NCBI GenBank assembly: GCA_037903475.1
Contig: JBAJFG010000347.1
Location: 1,612,001-1,676,000, forward strand
DNA from: Ancylostoma caninum
Taxonomy: Eukaryota > Nematoda > Chromadorea > Rhabditida > Ancylostomatidae
Reading direction: 5' to 3'
DNA length: 64,000 bases
Made by a program: the position numbers and the translations under genes
Shown: positions 1 through 12,579 of the stretch, piece after piece
How the letters are laid out: each line of letters opens with the position of its first letter
Numbering within the stretch: the stretch's first letter is position 1
The notes under the pieces: model-generated
What the model was told of the DNA's origin: nothing
The model's input: only the letters and a program-made list of their open reading frames with translations
Database searches by the model: none

Positions 1-3000
1 AGAAGTGTTCTCAATTACATTACAACCTATGTTACTAAGTTGTCCATTATTCGTAAACACCCTGTGAAAATTTTAGTGAGAGCTCCCAGGTCCAACTTAA
101 GTGTGATGGAACTCAAATTTTGTCAGTAAACTATTCTGCGGAATTCGAGATACGTGATTTCAGATGGCCCAGCATGGTTGAATTTGAATATCGAGATCTA
201 ATAAGCCAAGTCAGTTCCAGGAAGAACTACGCATTTTTACAGAGCAAAAATTATTTGGGTCTTAGTGGCGGACGCAGGTGGAGAGCGGACGCCGAATTCT
301 CGAAAATACTTTACAAAACAAATAGACGCATTGTGTTAGTTGCGTTTTCAATTGTTAAACAACTTTTATTAATTCATCAACATTATAATTCATTCAATTT
401 TTTATTATTTTCATTTCCCGTCAATATCCCCAGGATGGCGGAGAGCCTTTTCTGACTTTTTCGAGACTTTTCCCACGCTCACCCTCTCCCGCCCAATTCC
501 GTCGCCCGTCACTGCTGAGTCTAACAAGTTAATGCTAAAAATTCAGCAGTACAAAAAGAAGCCAGAGTTTGAGAAAATGTGGGAAAGCGTGAAAAACGCG
601 AGTTCGTCGACGGGTTAACCTTGAATATTCCAAGTCAGGTTAATTATTGCGAGGGTTTTTTGAGCAAATTGAATCTTAGAATAGAAGCAAGGTTATCCTG
701 GGTATTTAGAGATTGAGCCTGGACTTCCTTCGTGTGCACCTACAAGCTAAGGTTCAAGAACGTATTGTTGCACTGTAATCGCATGAAGATCCTTTAACAA
801 TGTATGTACGTAAGTGAAGTAGCTATTGCTTCACTGGCGATTAATGTAGCCGACCAGGAAAAAAACTCACCGAAAAAGTCGCCGAGTACTTGCACGAGTA
901 CGGATTTTCGTGCCTGAAATGGACGACCGGCCAGAGGTGTGAGATTAATTGCTGAAGCCACGTACAAAGGCACATTGCCATGGTTTCACCGGCTGCTGCT
1001 GCTGATGCTGTAGCCGCCGACTTCGCCGCCGGCGACGTCGCCGGCTACCGTATCGATTACGGCGCAGCCAGCCGTATAGGATGAGAAGATGGTAATTGTG
1101 AGTAGTTTATTCTACATGTGCGGGGAGAATTTGATCTACTTAGCCGCGTCGCCGCCGCCGCGTGACAAACAGCTGAGCGCGGCGGATACGGCGGGGACGA
1201 CGTGGTTGCTAGGGTGCTTTGTTCTCGGCGGTCACATAGCAATGTGACTTTCATCGCTGACGAGATGTTTTTGGCAGACACACACGCGGATTGGCTGCTC
1301 GCTGCGGTCTCTGCCTAGCTTGAGTGGCGATTTTTTCTTTTTCAAATTCACAAAAAAAATGCTCATAGAAATTAACTCAACCTCAGTCTTTCACCTCCTA
1401 TAAATTAACCGTCAAGGCATTTCGAACTGAATCAGAATCAGAAAATTGAAATTAAGCGTGGGTAAACTATGGAATGAACAAAGATACAAAGCTTTGGTTC
1501 CTTGGACGCGTATGCACTATTGAGATACCAGAGTTCACCGTTTACCCAGCAATACAACATTCTTACCCACTTGTAACGTTGCCTATACCCAGCTGATGGA
1601 TAAGCATTTCTATCGGTATGTGACTGTGTGACTGTGACTTAGTTTTCCAATGATGCGTCTGGGCCCCGGATGTGGAATTAGGCCCCAATCTTTCAACCTC
1701 CCTCTCCTCATGTTAGAATAGCGAGATGGGTTGCTCTGATGTGGTCTCATGAGAATTTTAAGAATAGTGATGAGCAGATCCCAGAAATGCTCATTCAGTC
1801 CAATTACCCAATGAGAAAACCCAGAAGATTGACAAGCTAATGTCATCGTTACCCTATAACTCTGTCGAACTTTTTTTTCTGTTCTAGCCTCTGTACATTC
1901 CCGAACTTAGTTTCCTAGTAACCCACTTCCAAACACCTCGGAAGTTCTTTCTTATTCAGATTTCTATATTGTTAATGATTTTTGTGATTTGGTTCGTGCA
2001 TTTTACTTTACCTATAGAGTACATAGGGCTACAATACTTTTCATTTTTTCGTTTGTTTTCTCTATGTACTCAAAAATTATGGTGCTCCTTAATGATACCA
2101 TATCAGTGGTTTAATCTATGGCACCTAACTATCCCGGTTACCCACTCGCATAGAGTCAGAAAGGAGATAACGCACACATGTATTTAGTATAAACACGTAG
2201 TATGATATAGGAATTTAAGAGACTTTAGTGATACATTGTGTTCCCTTGTCATTTCAATCCAATATTTTTGAACTTAACCTCTGTTACTGAGAAAATAATG
2301 TTCGCTCCTATTTTCAGTGGATCCACAGCTATAGATACGTACCAATGGTATCTATGGAGTAGAATAAAAATTCAAGATGCATTCACAGAGAAAATTTCAT
2401 TCTATGCAAATAATCATGCATGAAATAACTATAATATCGTTCTCTACATCGAACATATGCCCCATCTTTGCTGCTTCTCCCCCATCGCTGAGCAAGCATG
2501 GCACTTTTCCTAAAACTATCTCCCTACATCATCAGCAATGAATCATGACCTTGTAGAGTATATGTCCTTGCAATGACACCATGTTATAGTTATTTCATTT
2601 GGAATACACGATTTCTCACCACGAGGTCAATGGAGAGCTAATAAGTTTAAAAGTGCAAACTTGTGCACGGACTTCGCATTGTTCCTGGATACCTTGCACT
2701 TTGTTTTATTTATGTGGAACATGGTTGTTTTTCTATTTCCTGCTGGTTTTTATTCGCTACATTACAATTTCTGTTTTATTAGAGTGATTAAATGTCCTGA
2801 GAAAGTTCATCTCTCCCCCATTTCCTAAGAGTTGAAAATTAGACCGTTCCACCCCTCTGACGCCTGCGCGAATACCGCTGGGTATTCGGATGAAGTACCT
2901 CTATCACAGATACCATTTTCATGTCGCGTCAACATAGTTCAAGTCAAGTGACCACAGAACATAGGAAGACAGGAAATGTATGTACGTACGGGTACAGTTA

Positions 3001-3951
3001 GGTAAAAGGTTGCTCCAGGTCCCAAAATCCTTGCGAGATGATCCGACTATGTGCCAGTCTCTCTTTTTCACTTTGTTAAAAATATGATTCATTTTCCTAC
3101 AATCAGGCGGGTGCATAACTATTCAATCTTTTGTTTTCCTTTATAGAAGATCCGCAAATGGTTGAAACTCTTCTGGAAAATGAATTCATTTTTTATTCAT
3201 TTCTAGGATTTCGCTACCTTTTTTATCGCCAAGCAATGGTAATTGGGAAATGGTGGAGGACGCATTTAGGTCTCGGATAGTATGTAGAACATTGCTCCCT
3301 CCCTAGAGCAGCAAAAAGAAAATCAGCGTAGAAATCAGCTCAATCAGAATCGGCATTAACGTTCATTGTTTCTTCCTTCGCCGAAAATCTGGCTGGGGAT
3401 CGAGCATTCACGGTGGATGCATCGTCGAAGTTGTAAGCATACATATGTAGAAGATCAGTATGGGTACTTTCGTGGAGTGGATGTTGAAGAATGTGAGAAA
3501 GTGCCCGAGTAGAAAAAAGTTCGGAAGAATAGGTCTGGGAAAAAATGCATTCGAGAACAGGAAATTTATCTCAATAAAAATGGGCCATGGAAAAATACCT
3601 ACACTTCATGCAACAACCTATCTAATCATAATTATACTGGAGAAGAACATAGTTTTTTAGTCACTATTTATCGGTCTGATAGTCTCGAACTCGTACATAC
3701 TATGTGAAGTGAAACGTCAGAAGTGAATGTTGACAATACTGTATGACGCATATGTATGTATAATTTCGATTGCCATAGCAACATCTTTAACTTCTTCGTT
3801 TTCTCTTCTTTGTTTCCACTTGCTCGTGTATTTCCACTTTCCACTTGCTCGTGTATTTCTTCCTGGATCATTTTCTTCGCCCACATACATTTATTGCTCC
3901 GTTGAACCTTTATTTACTATCGGTTCCTGGGCGTATTTGTTGTCGTTCTGA
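1..3951. other. No confident gene; AT-rich intergenic or intronic DNA
   Basis: I see no exon chain with matching splice phases here. The open stretch at 120-455 and a possible acceptor near 2320 (CTATTTTCAG followed by about 33 open codons ending at 2423) were considered, but neither has a partner exon. A GC-rich patch near 1000-1220, rich in GCCGCCG steps, stands out from the AT-rich background. It has no sustained reading frame that I trust. Confidence 0.5.
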
Positions 3952-4149
3952 ATGAAAGGTTTTCTGAGCTCTATTCGGCGGCCGCCCCAGGTGAAAAAAT
4001 CCATTATTAAACAGGATTTGGCGCTCAAAGTTACACTATGGTTATCCTCTCAGCTCTGTCCTAACAATAGAAAAGAATACTGTCAGTATGTATTTGAAAA
4101 TGTTGGTGTGTATGGTAGTGATGGTTCACAAGCACATGCAGGCGAATAA
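3952..4149 (+). CDS. Possible terminal exon, unknown protein
   Basis: A 65-codon open frame ends in a TAA that overlaps an AATAAATAAA tract, as compact nematode 3' ends often do. An internal CTCTCAG could be an acceptor. The predicted peptide is basic at its start (MKGFLSSIRRPP) and has no recognisable domain. No upstream exon with a matching phase was found, so this could be chance. The next 1.2 kb (4150-5379) shows nothing I can call. Confidence 0.2.
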   Translation: MKGFLSSIRRPPQVKKSIIKQDLALKVTLWLSSQLCPNNRKEYCQYVFENVGVYGSDGSQAHAGE

Positions 4150-5379
4150 ATAAATATTAAATGACAAAGAGAAGGATACTGCTTTAATCAAAAGAGGCTT
4201 TATCTTTCACTGTTTTCCTTCCTCACCTATGATCACTTCCAAACATTACAAATCATGCAGATTTGTTTTTGTACGTGTGAAATGTTCTTATCAGAACATT
4301 CAGCCTCGCCAAATGCTGTCGTTCCGAAGGGGTGCTGGAACACTAGCGAATTCAGCAACTCGAGCAAAACCTTGAACTAGGGATACCCTGTCGTTGTAGA
4401 TTCATAGAAATACCTATTAGCTGGTACACCGAAACTGGAATCCTCTATCCTGAAGAACATCCAAATTTTTTCCATATTTTCTTAAAATTTTCCCGTTTCT
4501 AACTGATTACCTAAAAATCTCCGCTCGTGCCACTCCGATTGGCGTCGGTCAGTGTGACAGCGTGACAGGAGCTAAGCTACTGGTCTGTGATTGGTCGATT
4601 CATGTGCGCGTCGCGTCTTCAAGGGTGTGAACAGTTCTGCGTGGATAGGACAACTTTCCTAAGCTTGAGTGGGACAGATGAATGTTATCGGAGCCCACAA
4701 ACTGTGAGAAGGTGGCCACCAATGCTATTTGGTGCGCCGAATTTGAAGAAACAACCTGAACTTGAGAAGCATATGCGTGCGGCGCGGTCGCGTAGCGGTG
4801 TACGTCTTGATCGCCACTCGGTCGGTGTGCAGCATGTATGTACATACAAATTCGTCCAAAATGAAGTGGCGCTTGTCCCTGCAGACATTGCAGTCTAGTA
4901 GCAAATATTTGCAAAAATTCAAGAAAATCTTCCACATACTCATTCCTAGAGCTATTCACAAGTTGCATGTCCGACACCTATTCCGGATTATCGGACACTT
5001 ACCACCCGCGGCGCGTCAAGCCTCGGTACAACAGTAGAAGAAAAGTGCTGTTCCCAGTCTTTTTTCAATAAGGATAGCTTAGCTTTGATCTAAAGTGATC
5101 AATAAAACGCTGTAGTTACTTAGGGCATCTTTTGAACCATGTACGGCTGTTTTGGAACAGGTCCAAATGGCAGAACAGCCTGACGCTACGCGTGCGGGTG
5201 TTAAATGTCTGTGGACGCCTTTCCATTCTGCGATTGTACGGCAATTTTAGATTTTAGGTAGATGAAACCAACTCCCATGAAATGATGTCATTCTCAACGT
5301 GTGGAAACTACCATTCACCTGTGGTCAACATTTGCAGCTAATGATTATTTTGAGTAGAGGAGCTGTGAGCATTGATTGT

Positions 5380-5632
5380 TTACAAATGTGAAGGAGTCTG
5401 AAGAGTTTTGCAATGCACGATCTCCTTGTGTGTAAGGGATTCTTGATAATTACCACATGTATATATAAGCCGATTATAGCTGATTGCTACCGTTAGTCTA
5501 CTGAAGACGCGGCAACTCCACAGCCCAACTTCCCATTCACGATCAGCTGGGCTGGCACAAGGCAAACGAGCTATGCTTAGGATTCTTACTGTCTCACTTG
5601 GATTGACTCTATCACTTCTGCGGAAATTGCTA
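5380..5632 (-). CDS. Possible terminal exon, unknown protein
   Basis: On the minus strand a good acceptor (CAAATTTCAG) is followed by 84 open codons ending in TAA at 5380. The predicted peptide starts SNFRRSDRVNPSETVRI and has a WEVGLWSCRVF stretch. It has no family I recognise. The exon would begin with one base completing a split codon. No convincing upstream exon was found to the right, so the call rests on one splice signal plus an open frame. Confidence 0.27.
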
Positions 5633-6228
5633 CTGAAATTTGCATGATGTTTTCCAGAGAACAAACATTTAGCGTTCGAACTATTTCGTTACTTCCTCTG
5701 CCCCATAGTTGTTCCTGTGTTTTGTGATGTCTGTCCAAAGAGTTTGTTGTAACCCTGCACTCCACGGACCCTTTCTGTAAGTCAAAGAGTCTCTACCATC
5801 CGTGCCTCTCAGATATCTCTGATTTTCTAAGTTCCCAGGCAGCCCCCTTATTTCTTGCTGAAAATGCTAAGGGTTCACCATATTCTACAAGGCTTCAACA
5901 TATTCACAATGTGGTAACGTATTCATGTCTCTAAAAGGCGGGTTCGTATCCAGAAAAGATCTGAAATTTGTATTTCTGAAGGAAGAACAAGCTAACCGTC
6001 TCGGATAAAGCGAAAACATTGTATAAATCACAATGCCCAGTGGCGGACAATGAAATTCTAGATGAGAAATCAATCCTTTCCATCGCGCAGCTTATCCACA
6101 TCCACAAGATCCATCATTAGCTTCGACAGTACCCTTTTTTTCAAAACGTCTCGTTCGGTCAAACAGTCCAACCACGGTGACGTTTTTCTTGTTCTATTCG
6201 AACTACTAGTTATAGTTACTACTAGTTA

Positions 6229-6280
6229 TTCTTGACCCTTCTAAGTAACTACTACTATAGTTACTTAGAAGGGTCAAGAA
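6229..6280. repeat. Perfect 22 bp inverted repeat (hairpin)
   Basis: Arms 6229-6250 and 6259-6280 are exact reverse complements (TTCTTGACCCTTCTAAGTAA and so on), separated by an 8-base loop. A shorter ACTAGTTAT duplication lies just upstream. It could be a transposon relic or a transcribed hairpin. The sequence alone does not say which. Confidence 0.75.
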
Positions 6281-6568
6281 TTGGCAAAACCAATTTCACC
6301 CACGCCAGTTCTCTATAGTACCTAATATGAGAGCGATTACACATGCATTACCGTTCAAAGAAGGAATGAAAGACGTCCTATGCTTGACACCATGGGGTTA
6401 ACAGCCACCACTGGAACTCGAAGACGTGTCGAATACATACATACATATGTATCTCCCAACTTTATTGTAAAAAGTGTGATTGGTCTGAAAAAGGTGCTAG
6501 CCCCGAAACCTAGCAACTGACCGTACAGTAGGGCCAATGTACCGATAATTTTGAAAAACCCCTTCTAG

Positions 6569-7479
6569 CAGGGCGCAGCACCAGGTGGTCATTGACCACC
6601 AGGACTTAGTAGCGTCCTGCAGATTCAGGGGGCTTAGCACCAATGTCCGGGGCGTAGCCGACCGCTAATTGTCTACTGGTGTTAGACACAAGCAGATTTC
6701 AGAGATGCACGTCTGAAAGATCATCAAAATCGCGGCTGAAGATCACTGTCATTCAACCAATTGCTACATACATCCCTACCCTGCACTCTGGTGCGCTCCA
6801 ATGATAATCAGGTGTTGCTCAACCTGTAGGAGACGTATCATGTTGGAATTTTGACTGTGGATGCGCACTACACCAACAAGTATCCCCCCAAAGTGGCACA
6901 CTTCGTTTTTGAGAAACCGTCTTCGTTTTTGGAAACCGTCATTAATGGTCAAAAAATGGTCAAAAAGTGGCTTTTGACCATTTTTTGACCATTAATGACG
7001 CTTTTTTCCAAAAACGAAGACGGTTTCTCAAAAACGAAACATGCCACTTTGGGGGAGAGTTGATACCACCTAGGCGCTTTTCTTGGAGTTGACAGCGTAT
7101 CGGAACACTTCCTCGAACGAGAGAAATTTCCTGGGAAACTTCCAGGTTTGAGAGAAAAAAACCACGCTCCGATGACAATTTCCTGTATTTGACAGGTCCT
7201 ATAACAAGTTTCAACGAGTTCTAGCGGGATCAAGCAGTTCCGTACTGAGATCGGTTTTTCGAAGATTTTAGCTTGAATTTTAGGCTGTCTTCGCTAAATG
7301 GTACGCATTTCTTGCTGAAACATCATTCGTCGTCTCACTAACGCTTATTTAAGTCACTTTTTAGTGCTATCTGCTTTTCCTGAAAGAACCCTAGTATGTA
7401 AGTACTTAGTAGCCCATTTCGGAATCCGACTGGACTTAGTACTCCCCAACCGACACTGACCACCTAGTGCTGCGCCCTG
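6569..7479. mobile_element. Non-autonomous hAT-family DNA transposon
   Basis: The element is 911 bp. It starts CAGGGCGCAGCACCAGGTGG and ends in the inverted form (CACCTAGTGCTGCGCCCTG). Terminal inverted repeats that start CAGGG are typical of hAT elements. It is flanked by a perfect 8 bp duplication, CCTTCTAG, at 6561-6568 and 7480-7487, which is the hAT target-site length. No transposase frame is present. The TIRs match for about 25 bp with a few differences, and similarity continues inwards (GGACTTAGTA). The interior holds a long hairpin, listed separately. Confidence 0.88.
6884..7055. repeat. Long near-perfect hairpin inside the hAT element
   Basis: Arms of about 83 bp (6884-6966 and 6973-7055) are nearly exact reverse complements around a 6-base centre. 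Within each arm the string TCGTTTTTG..AAACCGTC is partly repeated, so the arm itself has internal direct repeats. It could be an older foldback element captured by the hAT, or a structural part of the family. Confidence 0.8.
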
Positions 7480-8016
7480 CCTTCTAGTTGCTATAGGAGG
7501 AGGGTGTTTTCTCTCCACGGCAGCTCCCATTAAATCCGTGATGACTGCTCAAGAGACTTATGAATCAAGCGATTTGCGGTGTGCGATAGACATGTCACAT
7601 GCAAGACGTAAAATCTATTGCGAGTGCAAGTGAGCCGTAGATATTTGTCACGCCTATTATCGGCGTTACTCATAAATTACTTTACACACTACCAAGATTG
7701 CTATCAAGTGATTTTACTTAATATCGCGGCTGCTCATGACTAACGCCACCAATTATCAAGCTTGCTCAAATTCATTTTCTTGGCAAGTTACCTATTACGT
7801 ACACATCTTATAAACTACGTTCTTGCACCACTCTATTTACATGCCACTCACGACATTTGAGCCAGAAAAAAGCAGACTCTCGAGCTAGTCCTTTCAAAAT
7901 AAAAAAAAACTGGAGGGACGTGTCTCTCCAGTTGGTGCAAGTACAGCCGGAATTAGCTGCTCATACGGAAAAGTTCTCCAGCAGATTTAATTTTGAGAAC
8001 AGGGTATAAGTTGTTT

Positions 8017-8104
8017 GTCAATAGGAGGTCGATGGTTGGTTTGTTTGGGTACCAGTTTTAGTCAATAGAAGGTCGATGGTTGGTTTGTTTGGGTACCAGT
8101 TTTA
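8017..8104. repeat. Two-copy tandem duplication, 44 bp unit
   Basis: Units 8017-8060 and 8061-8104 differ at one base (AATAGGAGG against AATAGAAGG). Both end GGGTACCAGTTTTA. No coding frame is involved. Confidence 0.9.
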
Positions 8105-8821
8105 TCCAAGCTAACAAATCACCTACCTAGTCTATTTTTACCAACCCAGTGGGCGGCCATAGAAAATGTAGGAGTGGTTGAAGCGGCTGTATAGACAAAT
8201 CTCTTTGCAAAATTTTCATGCTTGTCATAGCTGGATGATATCCGCTGTTAAATGCTCGCATACCTGAGGACTCGTGTTCGTGCAGCCGTTATGTAGAGGT
8301 GGAAATCCGCCTGGATAAGCATGGAAGGTTAGGCTGTGTGCAGCTATTGCTCCTTAAAGTGATTTTTATCACTTTCTGGGTTATTTTGAGCATGGAGAGT
8401 ATTGAGTTTTCTACTTTTAGCCTGCTCTTAGTTTCTTCCCATTATGTTTTTCAAAGCGGAAGTGTGATAGAAAGGGTTTGTCAAGCATTTGTTGAGCACT
8501 TAACTGGAGCTCTGGACTTGTCATATTTATTTAGAGCTGTCATATTTATTCAATTTTATGGTGTATTTATTGTAATAGCTGAAAAGTATTTACCCGTTCT
8601 TTTTGGGCCTTTGGTAATCTATGGAACTGCCAGTGCCGAATCTAGATCTAGGTAGTCGTTACCATTTGTTCACATTCTGTTGTGGAGCATCTCGAGTGCT
8701 CTCAAATGAAAGAGCCAGTCTACCGGAAAAGCTCTAAAGCAAATTCGATTCTAGCCCTAACAAGATGATAGCGTGCTCATGAGCATGCTCAAACCACTTC
8801 ACTGAATGCCGGGATGTCTAT

Positions 8822-9028
8822 CAGGGATGAGCGGGAATACTGCATGAGACTGGGAGTTGGAAGTCGGAAGTTGGGGGAAGTTCGAAATCTGGAGCGACGA
8901 ATACATCATGTCCGAGTTGACGTGACCCAACGACTGCCAATCGTCCAGAAATCTAGAAGTCAGAAGCTCTCATGAGGCAAGAGCTCAGGAACTTCCGACT
9001 TCGGAAACCGGAATTCCGCTCATCCCTG
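8822..9028. mobile_element. Small hAT-like MITE
   Basis: A 207 bp element with CAGGGATGAGCGGGAAT at the left and its inverted form ATTCCGCTCATCCCTG at the right. Inner similarity (GGAAGTCGGAAGTT) continues. The flanking 8-mers ATGTCTAT and ATCTCTAC agree at 6 of 8 positions, consistent with an aged hAT target duplication. No coding capacity. Confidence 0.65.
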
Positions 9029-9229
9029 ATCTCTACCCCTGCAGCGATGTTTAGCCAGAGTTTGGCTGTTTTAACCACATTTGCTCATAACTCTTTCAGT
9101 AAATAACGACCCGTCATGTCGATCAGGAAAAAGTCCAAGCGACTCCTATGACTCCAGGAAGAAACATATATGTACAAGCACATAATAATACCCCTGTAAA
9201 CTGTGTGTGTACCCCTGTACACTGCGTAC

Positions 9230-9421
9230 CCCTAAGGAGGGGAAATCGATAGGGAGAGGAACCAGAGGGAGCGTGTTGATGACTGCTATAATGGTCTTTA
9301 TGGGAAACGTGACTGAGAACTGAGTATCTAGGTATGCAGTCGATTTTCCTTCGATGACGTGTGTACTCAGGGTGATAGTGGCTTTATCGAATGGGCAGCA
9401 CGTGGTAGAAGGAAAACACAT
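9230..9421 (-). CDS. Possible minus-strand coding exon, unknown
   Basis: From an ATG at 9421 (minus strand) 64 codons run open to a possible donor (TTAGGG, then GTACGC) at 9229. The peptide begins with a Cys-containing MCFPSTTCCPFDKATITL and is hydrophobic near its end (FPIKTIIAVINTLPLVPLPI). No partner exon was identified. It may be chance. Confidence 0.22.
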
Positions 9422-9792
9422 GTTTATGAGCCGTTTTTTTTTTGTGGATTTGAGGTGATGCTAGCAAGAATTTTACCGAAAATTAAGGTTACAATTTTTT
9501 CTAGGGGACCTATTGTGTGATGTTTTCTTTGGGTCCGTCAGCTAAGCTGGTCACATATGCACCTGAATGTCTTCATGATATTTCTCCTTGAGCTTTTTTT
9601 GTTGCGAAATAACTGTTGAACTGTAGAAACCTTTGAAAACCGATGCTCATTCTCACCAGGTTTTCATTTCCTCATATTTTTGTTCTTTTATGCTGGATGT
9701 TGGCAATTGTGTTGAATGAAATCATTCAGCCATCGGTTGCATGAAAATCCATAATTTCCCAAAGCTGCGTGAAAACTGCTCTGCAGCCATGA

Positions 9793-10487
9793 ATGCATCA
9801 ATGTGAACAACAATGTTGTTGTGAATGTTCCTACGATCAGGAACAGTTGCCCAGCATGGTGCCATTCGTGCCGCTCGTGTTTCCAACGAACAGTAACCGA
9901 ATTTATGATGCTGTTTTCGAAAATTCCACCGCCTTCATGGAGATGGAATTGAGTGAACGGAGGCGAAATTTTTTAGTTGTGGAGGCACGCCCCTACAAGG
10001 TGGGCAAGTGCTGATGCCCGTTTGTTATCTTACTTGGTCAACGTAGGGCTCAGTATCCCATTTTTAGGATTTTGAATTACAAGGCCCTCAAATGTGCTTA
10101 TTTCTTTTGCTCCAAAGATCGCTCATTTGCAGAAATATCAAAAATTCAAGAAGTACTAGAATATCAACTTTTCGTCCTCAAGATGGATTGTTATTTCACC
10201 TACGTATGTCGCACCCTTTCATTAGTTACGGTTCCCCCCCCCCCCCGTCGCTTCTTCACAACTTATTGCCACAGCGATGAAGTAGGTGTCAAAAAATCTC
10301 CAAAAATTATTGAATAACACAACAAACATGCACATCTTGTATTTGCTTCCCTGTTTTAATCAATCTTCTCGGACATTTCTAAACCATTCAGATTATTTAC
10401 TATATTCAGCCAATCTTTTAAGGATTCGCTTTCATCGCTACTTTTTTTGCAGAATATCCATTTTTTCCATGCTATTTTACTATTTAA
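9793..10487 (+). CDS. Three-exon small gene, unknown 125 aa protein
   Basis: Proposed exons are 9793-9999, 10068-10203 and 10453-10487. Exon 1 ends AAG before GTGGGC. Exon 2 follows an ATTTTTAG acceptor, starts in phase (GATTTTGAATTA) and ends before GTATGT. Exon 3 follows TTTTTTTGCAG and closes in frame with TAA. Introns are 68 and 249 nt. The protein starts with a Cys-rich segment (CEQQCCCECSY). A middle section follows (PFVPLVFPTNSNRIYDAVFE), then exon 2 (MCLFLLLQRSLICRNI). I recognise no family. A CTGCTCTGCAG just before the start could be a trans- or cis-splice acceptor. An upstream ATG at 9789 would give a very short uORF. A different third exon (acceptor GAGTTCAG near 10520) is also in phase, so the C terminus is uncertain. 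Confidence 0.5.
10234..10246. repeat. C13 homopolymer
   Basis: A run of 13 C lies in the proposed second intron of the neighbouring gene. It is prone to length error in sequencing and in vivo. Confidence 0.9.
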
Positions 10488-10674
10488 GATATAAGACCAG
10501 AACGCGTGAGTTCAGACTTGCTCAAGCGATTTGCCTCAAATTTGTCATGAAAAATATCGACATACGTCATCTACATAGTCAAGGGTTCGATCCCCTCCGA
10601 AGCTAAAATTCTTGCAAGACTTGGAATAAACTTAAAATAAGGTGAGCTTGTAGTGAGCTCGAGATAATCGAACG

Positions 10675-10790
10675 CAGTGTACGAAAAGGCACTTTTTCAG
10701 ATAACAGGACTGAGCAGGACCTGCAGTACGAACGTGCAAAAATGCCCACCTAAAATTTTGGCTCGCTCGGAGGCTGTAGATGGACATGAA
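10675..10790 (-). repeat. Dispersed repeat, inverted copy of the 47.7 kb repeat
   Basis: Read on the minus strand this matches 47670-47775 closely: GCGAGCCAAAATTTTAGGTG, then TTTTTGCACGTTCGTACTGC, then CAG(C/T)CCTG and AAGTG(C/T)C(C/T)TTT. It marks a moderately repeated family of unknown class. Confidence 0.7.
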
Positions 10791-10914
10791 CAGCAGGAGA
10801 TCCGGGCGGCCATTTTAAGTGCCGATTTTTTTCAATTTTAAATAGAAGAAGGTCTGTGCTTCCACGCTGTACGGCTACCCAGAAAACACAATTCTTGGAT
10901 GTTTATTTAAATTT

Positions 10915-11236
10915 TTATTTTAAATTTTGAATATGCATATATTGTGCAGTTGACCGACTAGTACTTGTTGAAGCAGTTTTGCTGGCCACGCCTCTTGCGT
11001 TTTTGGCGCTTTTCTTGATTCGCGTACTGCTTATCGAGTGTCCACCTGCTGCTTGCACAAGTTTGCCGCACGCTCGAATGATTTTGTGACTTTTTTTGCT
11101 GGTGTTCGCTTCTCTCACTTGATCACTGGCACTGAGATAAAATGAATATAGTTTAGGTTTACTACACGCTCCTTTTTTCAAGACATCTTTCACTGCTAAT
11201 TTTGTTGCTTGTTCGTTGATTCCATCAAGGATTTTA
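10915..11236 (-). CDS. Terminal exon of a minus-strand gene, unknown basic protein
   Basis: On the minus strand a strong acceptor (TTTTTCTGGTTCAG) precedes an exon that enters with the last base of a split codon and runs 106 codons to TAA. TTTATT on the plus strand at 10902-10907 gives an AATAAA poly(A) signal just past the stop. The encoded C terminus begins KILDGINEQATKLAVKDVLK and becomes Lys/Ser/Thr-rich (KKSHKII, RIKKSAKNARGV, TASTSTSRST). This would suit a basic, possibly nuclear tail. No domain is recognised. The previous exon should lie to the right and end in phase 2. A candidate near 11400-11470 is open but out of phase. Confidence 0.55.
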
Positions 11237-12579
11237 CTGAACCAGAAAAACGTTTTATTTACGCTATGAAGTGCCCTCAAAAGCGACTTTGGCACTTTGC
11301 GTAATTGAGCCTGCAGTACATACGTACATGCTTCAAATCTTCTCGCGAAAAAGAGAAAAGAAGGAAGGAAAAAATAACCTCCAATGTTGCAAAAAGGTGG
11401 AAATTTTTCCTATCTACTTGGAGAGCATTCAAAACAATTTGCCGGCTCTGAAGTATGAAAAGGGGTTCTTAGTGATTCTTCATTTTATTATACAAACGAA
11501 GAGGATATATTTTTTTCATTCTCTGTTGAACTTTACCCCTCATTTCGCCCATTGTTTAGTATATTACATCTGGCTTATATGCTAAAAAAAGGGTGCCGGT
11601 GTGATTTCTGCTCAGCCTTGTATATTGCCATCCTATAGATAGAATACGAAAAAAAGGTGTTTTCCCAACGGTGTTTATGTAAATAATCTTCACAATTTTT
11701 CACATTAACACCGTCAATCACTTGCGGGGGATGAAAGTTTGCTCTCTACGACCTAACACCACTACCAGAGCTCAATTCTTTACTGTTAGAGCCGGTGTCA
11801 TCCCATCCTTGCCCTATTTATTATATGTGGAACGGAGAGTGAAAAAATCTTACTCAGATCGTGGTTTCCCTCAGTTTTATGCCCAGAGTCACGTCTGTTC
11901 TACCTCTTATATTGTTTTTTTTTTCAACGTTCATCTCATAGTTCGAATACGAATTCGAATAAATATGTAATTAAATAAGAGGCAATCTCTCCAAAATAGA
12001 TTGACTTCTGGCGATTCAAAATTTTCCATCAGAGCGTTTTATCATCCACTACCGTGAGCTCATGAGGAGTGTGATGATTCCCTGTTACAAGCGCTGGGGA
12101 GAATTAGGATAATTCTCCTCAAATCCCTTCCAAATTCCTCATTATCCTCTGCGACCCAGGATATTTTCCCAGCAACTTTTTTCCTTTGCTTGCTGGCGTC
12201 AACTGGGCTACCTTTGTTGGAATATGATGTCAATTTTTAAGACTTTGCGTTTCACCTCCAGCGATTTCCTCTGAAATTTCCCTCCTTCAGAGTGCTACGT
12301 AGATGGCTGTGGGTTGTTATACCCGACTCACCGTTATGATAACTTCTCGCATCGTTAATGAAGATAATCTCTGGAACCTTAACTACCCACCCATTCGTAA
12401 CCGCTGAAGTACGTAAGGTTGCTTTTACCCGTGTTATTTATGTATGACACTTGTGCGTAGCTAAAACATGTACTCAGGCAACCAGGTTTAGGTATTTCAA
12501 TTGCTTTAAAACGTGTGTTTTTTTTTGATTTTTTTAAAATCTAAATGCATGGGGCGATTTCAAAAATAGCGGTTACTCA

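Noticed and set aside
8299..8655. A 118-codon hydrophobic frame resembling a multi-pass membrane protein
   Set aside because: It begins at a GTG, has no ATG, splice site or partner exon, and its hydrophobicity can come from T-rich sequence.
10560..10610. GGTTCGATCCC, a tRNA B-box-like string (also near 39296 and 58373)
   Set aside because: No acceptor, D-arm or anticodon stem could be folded around any of them.
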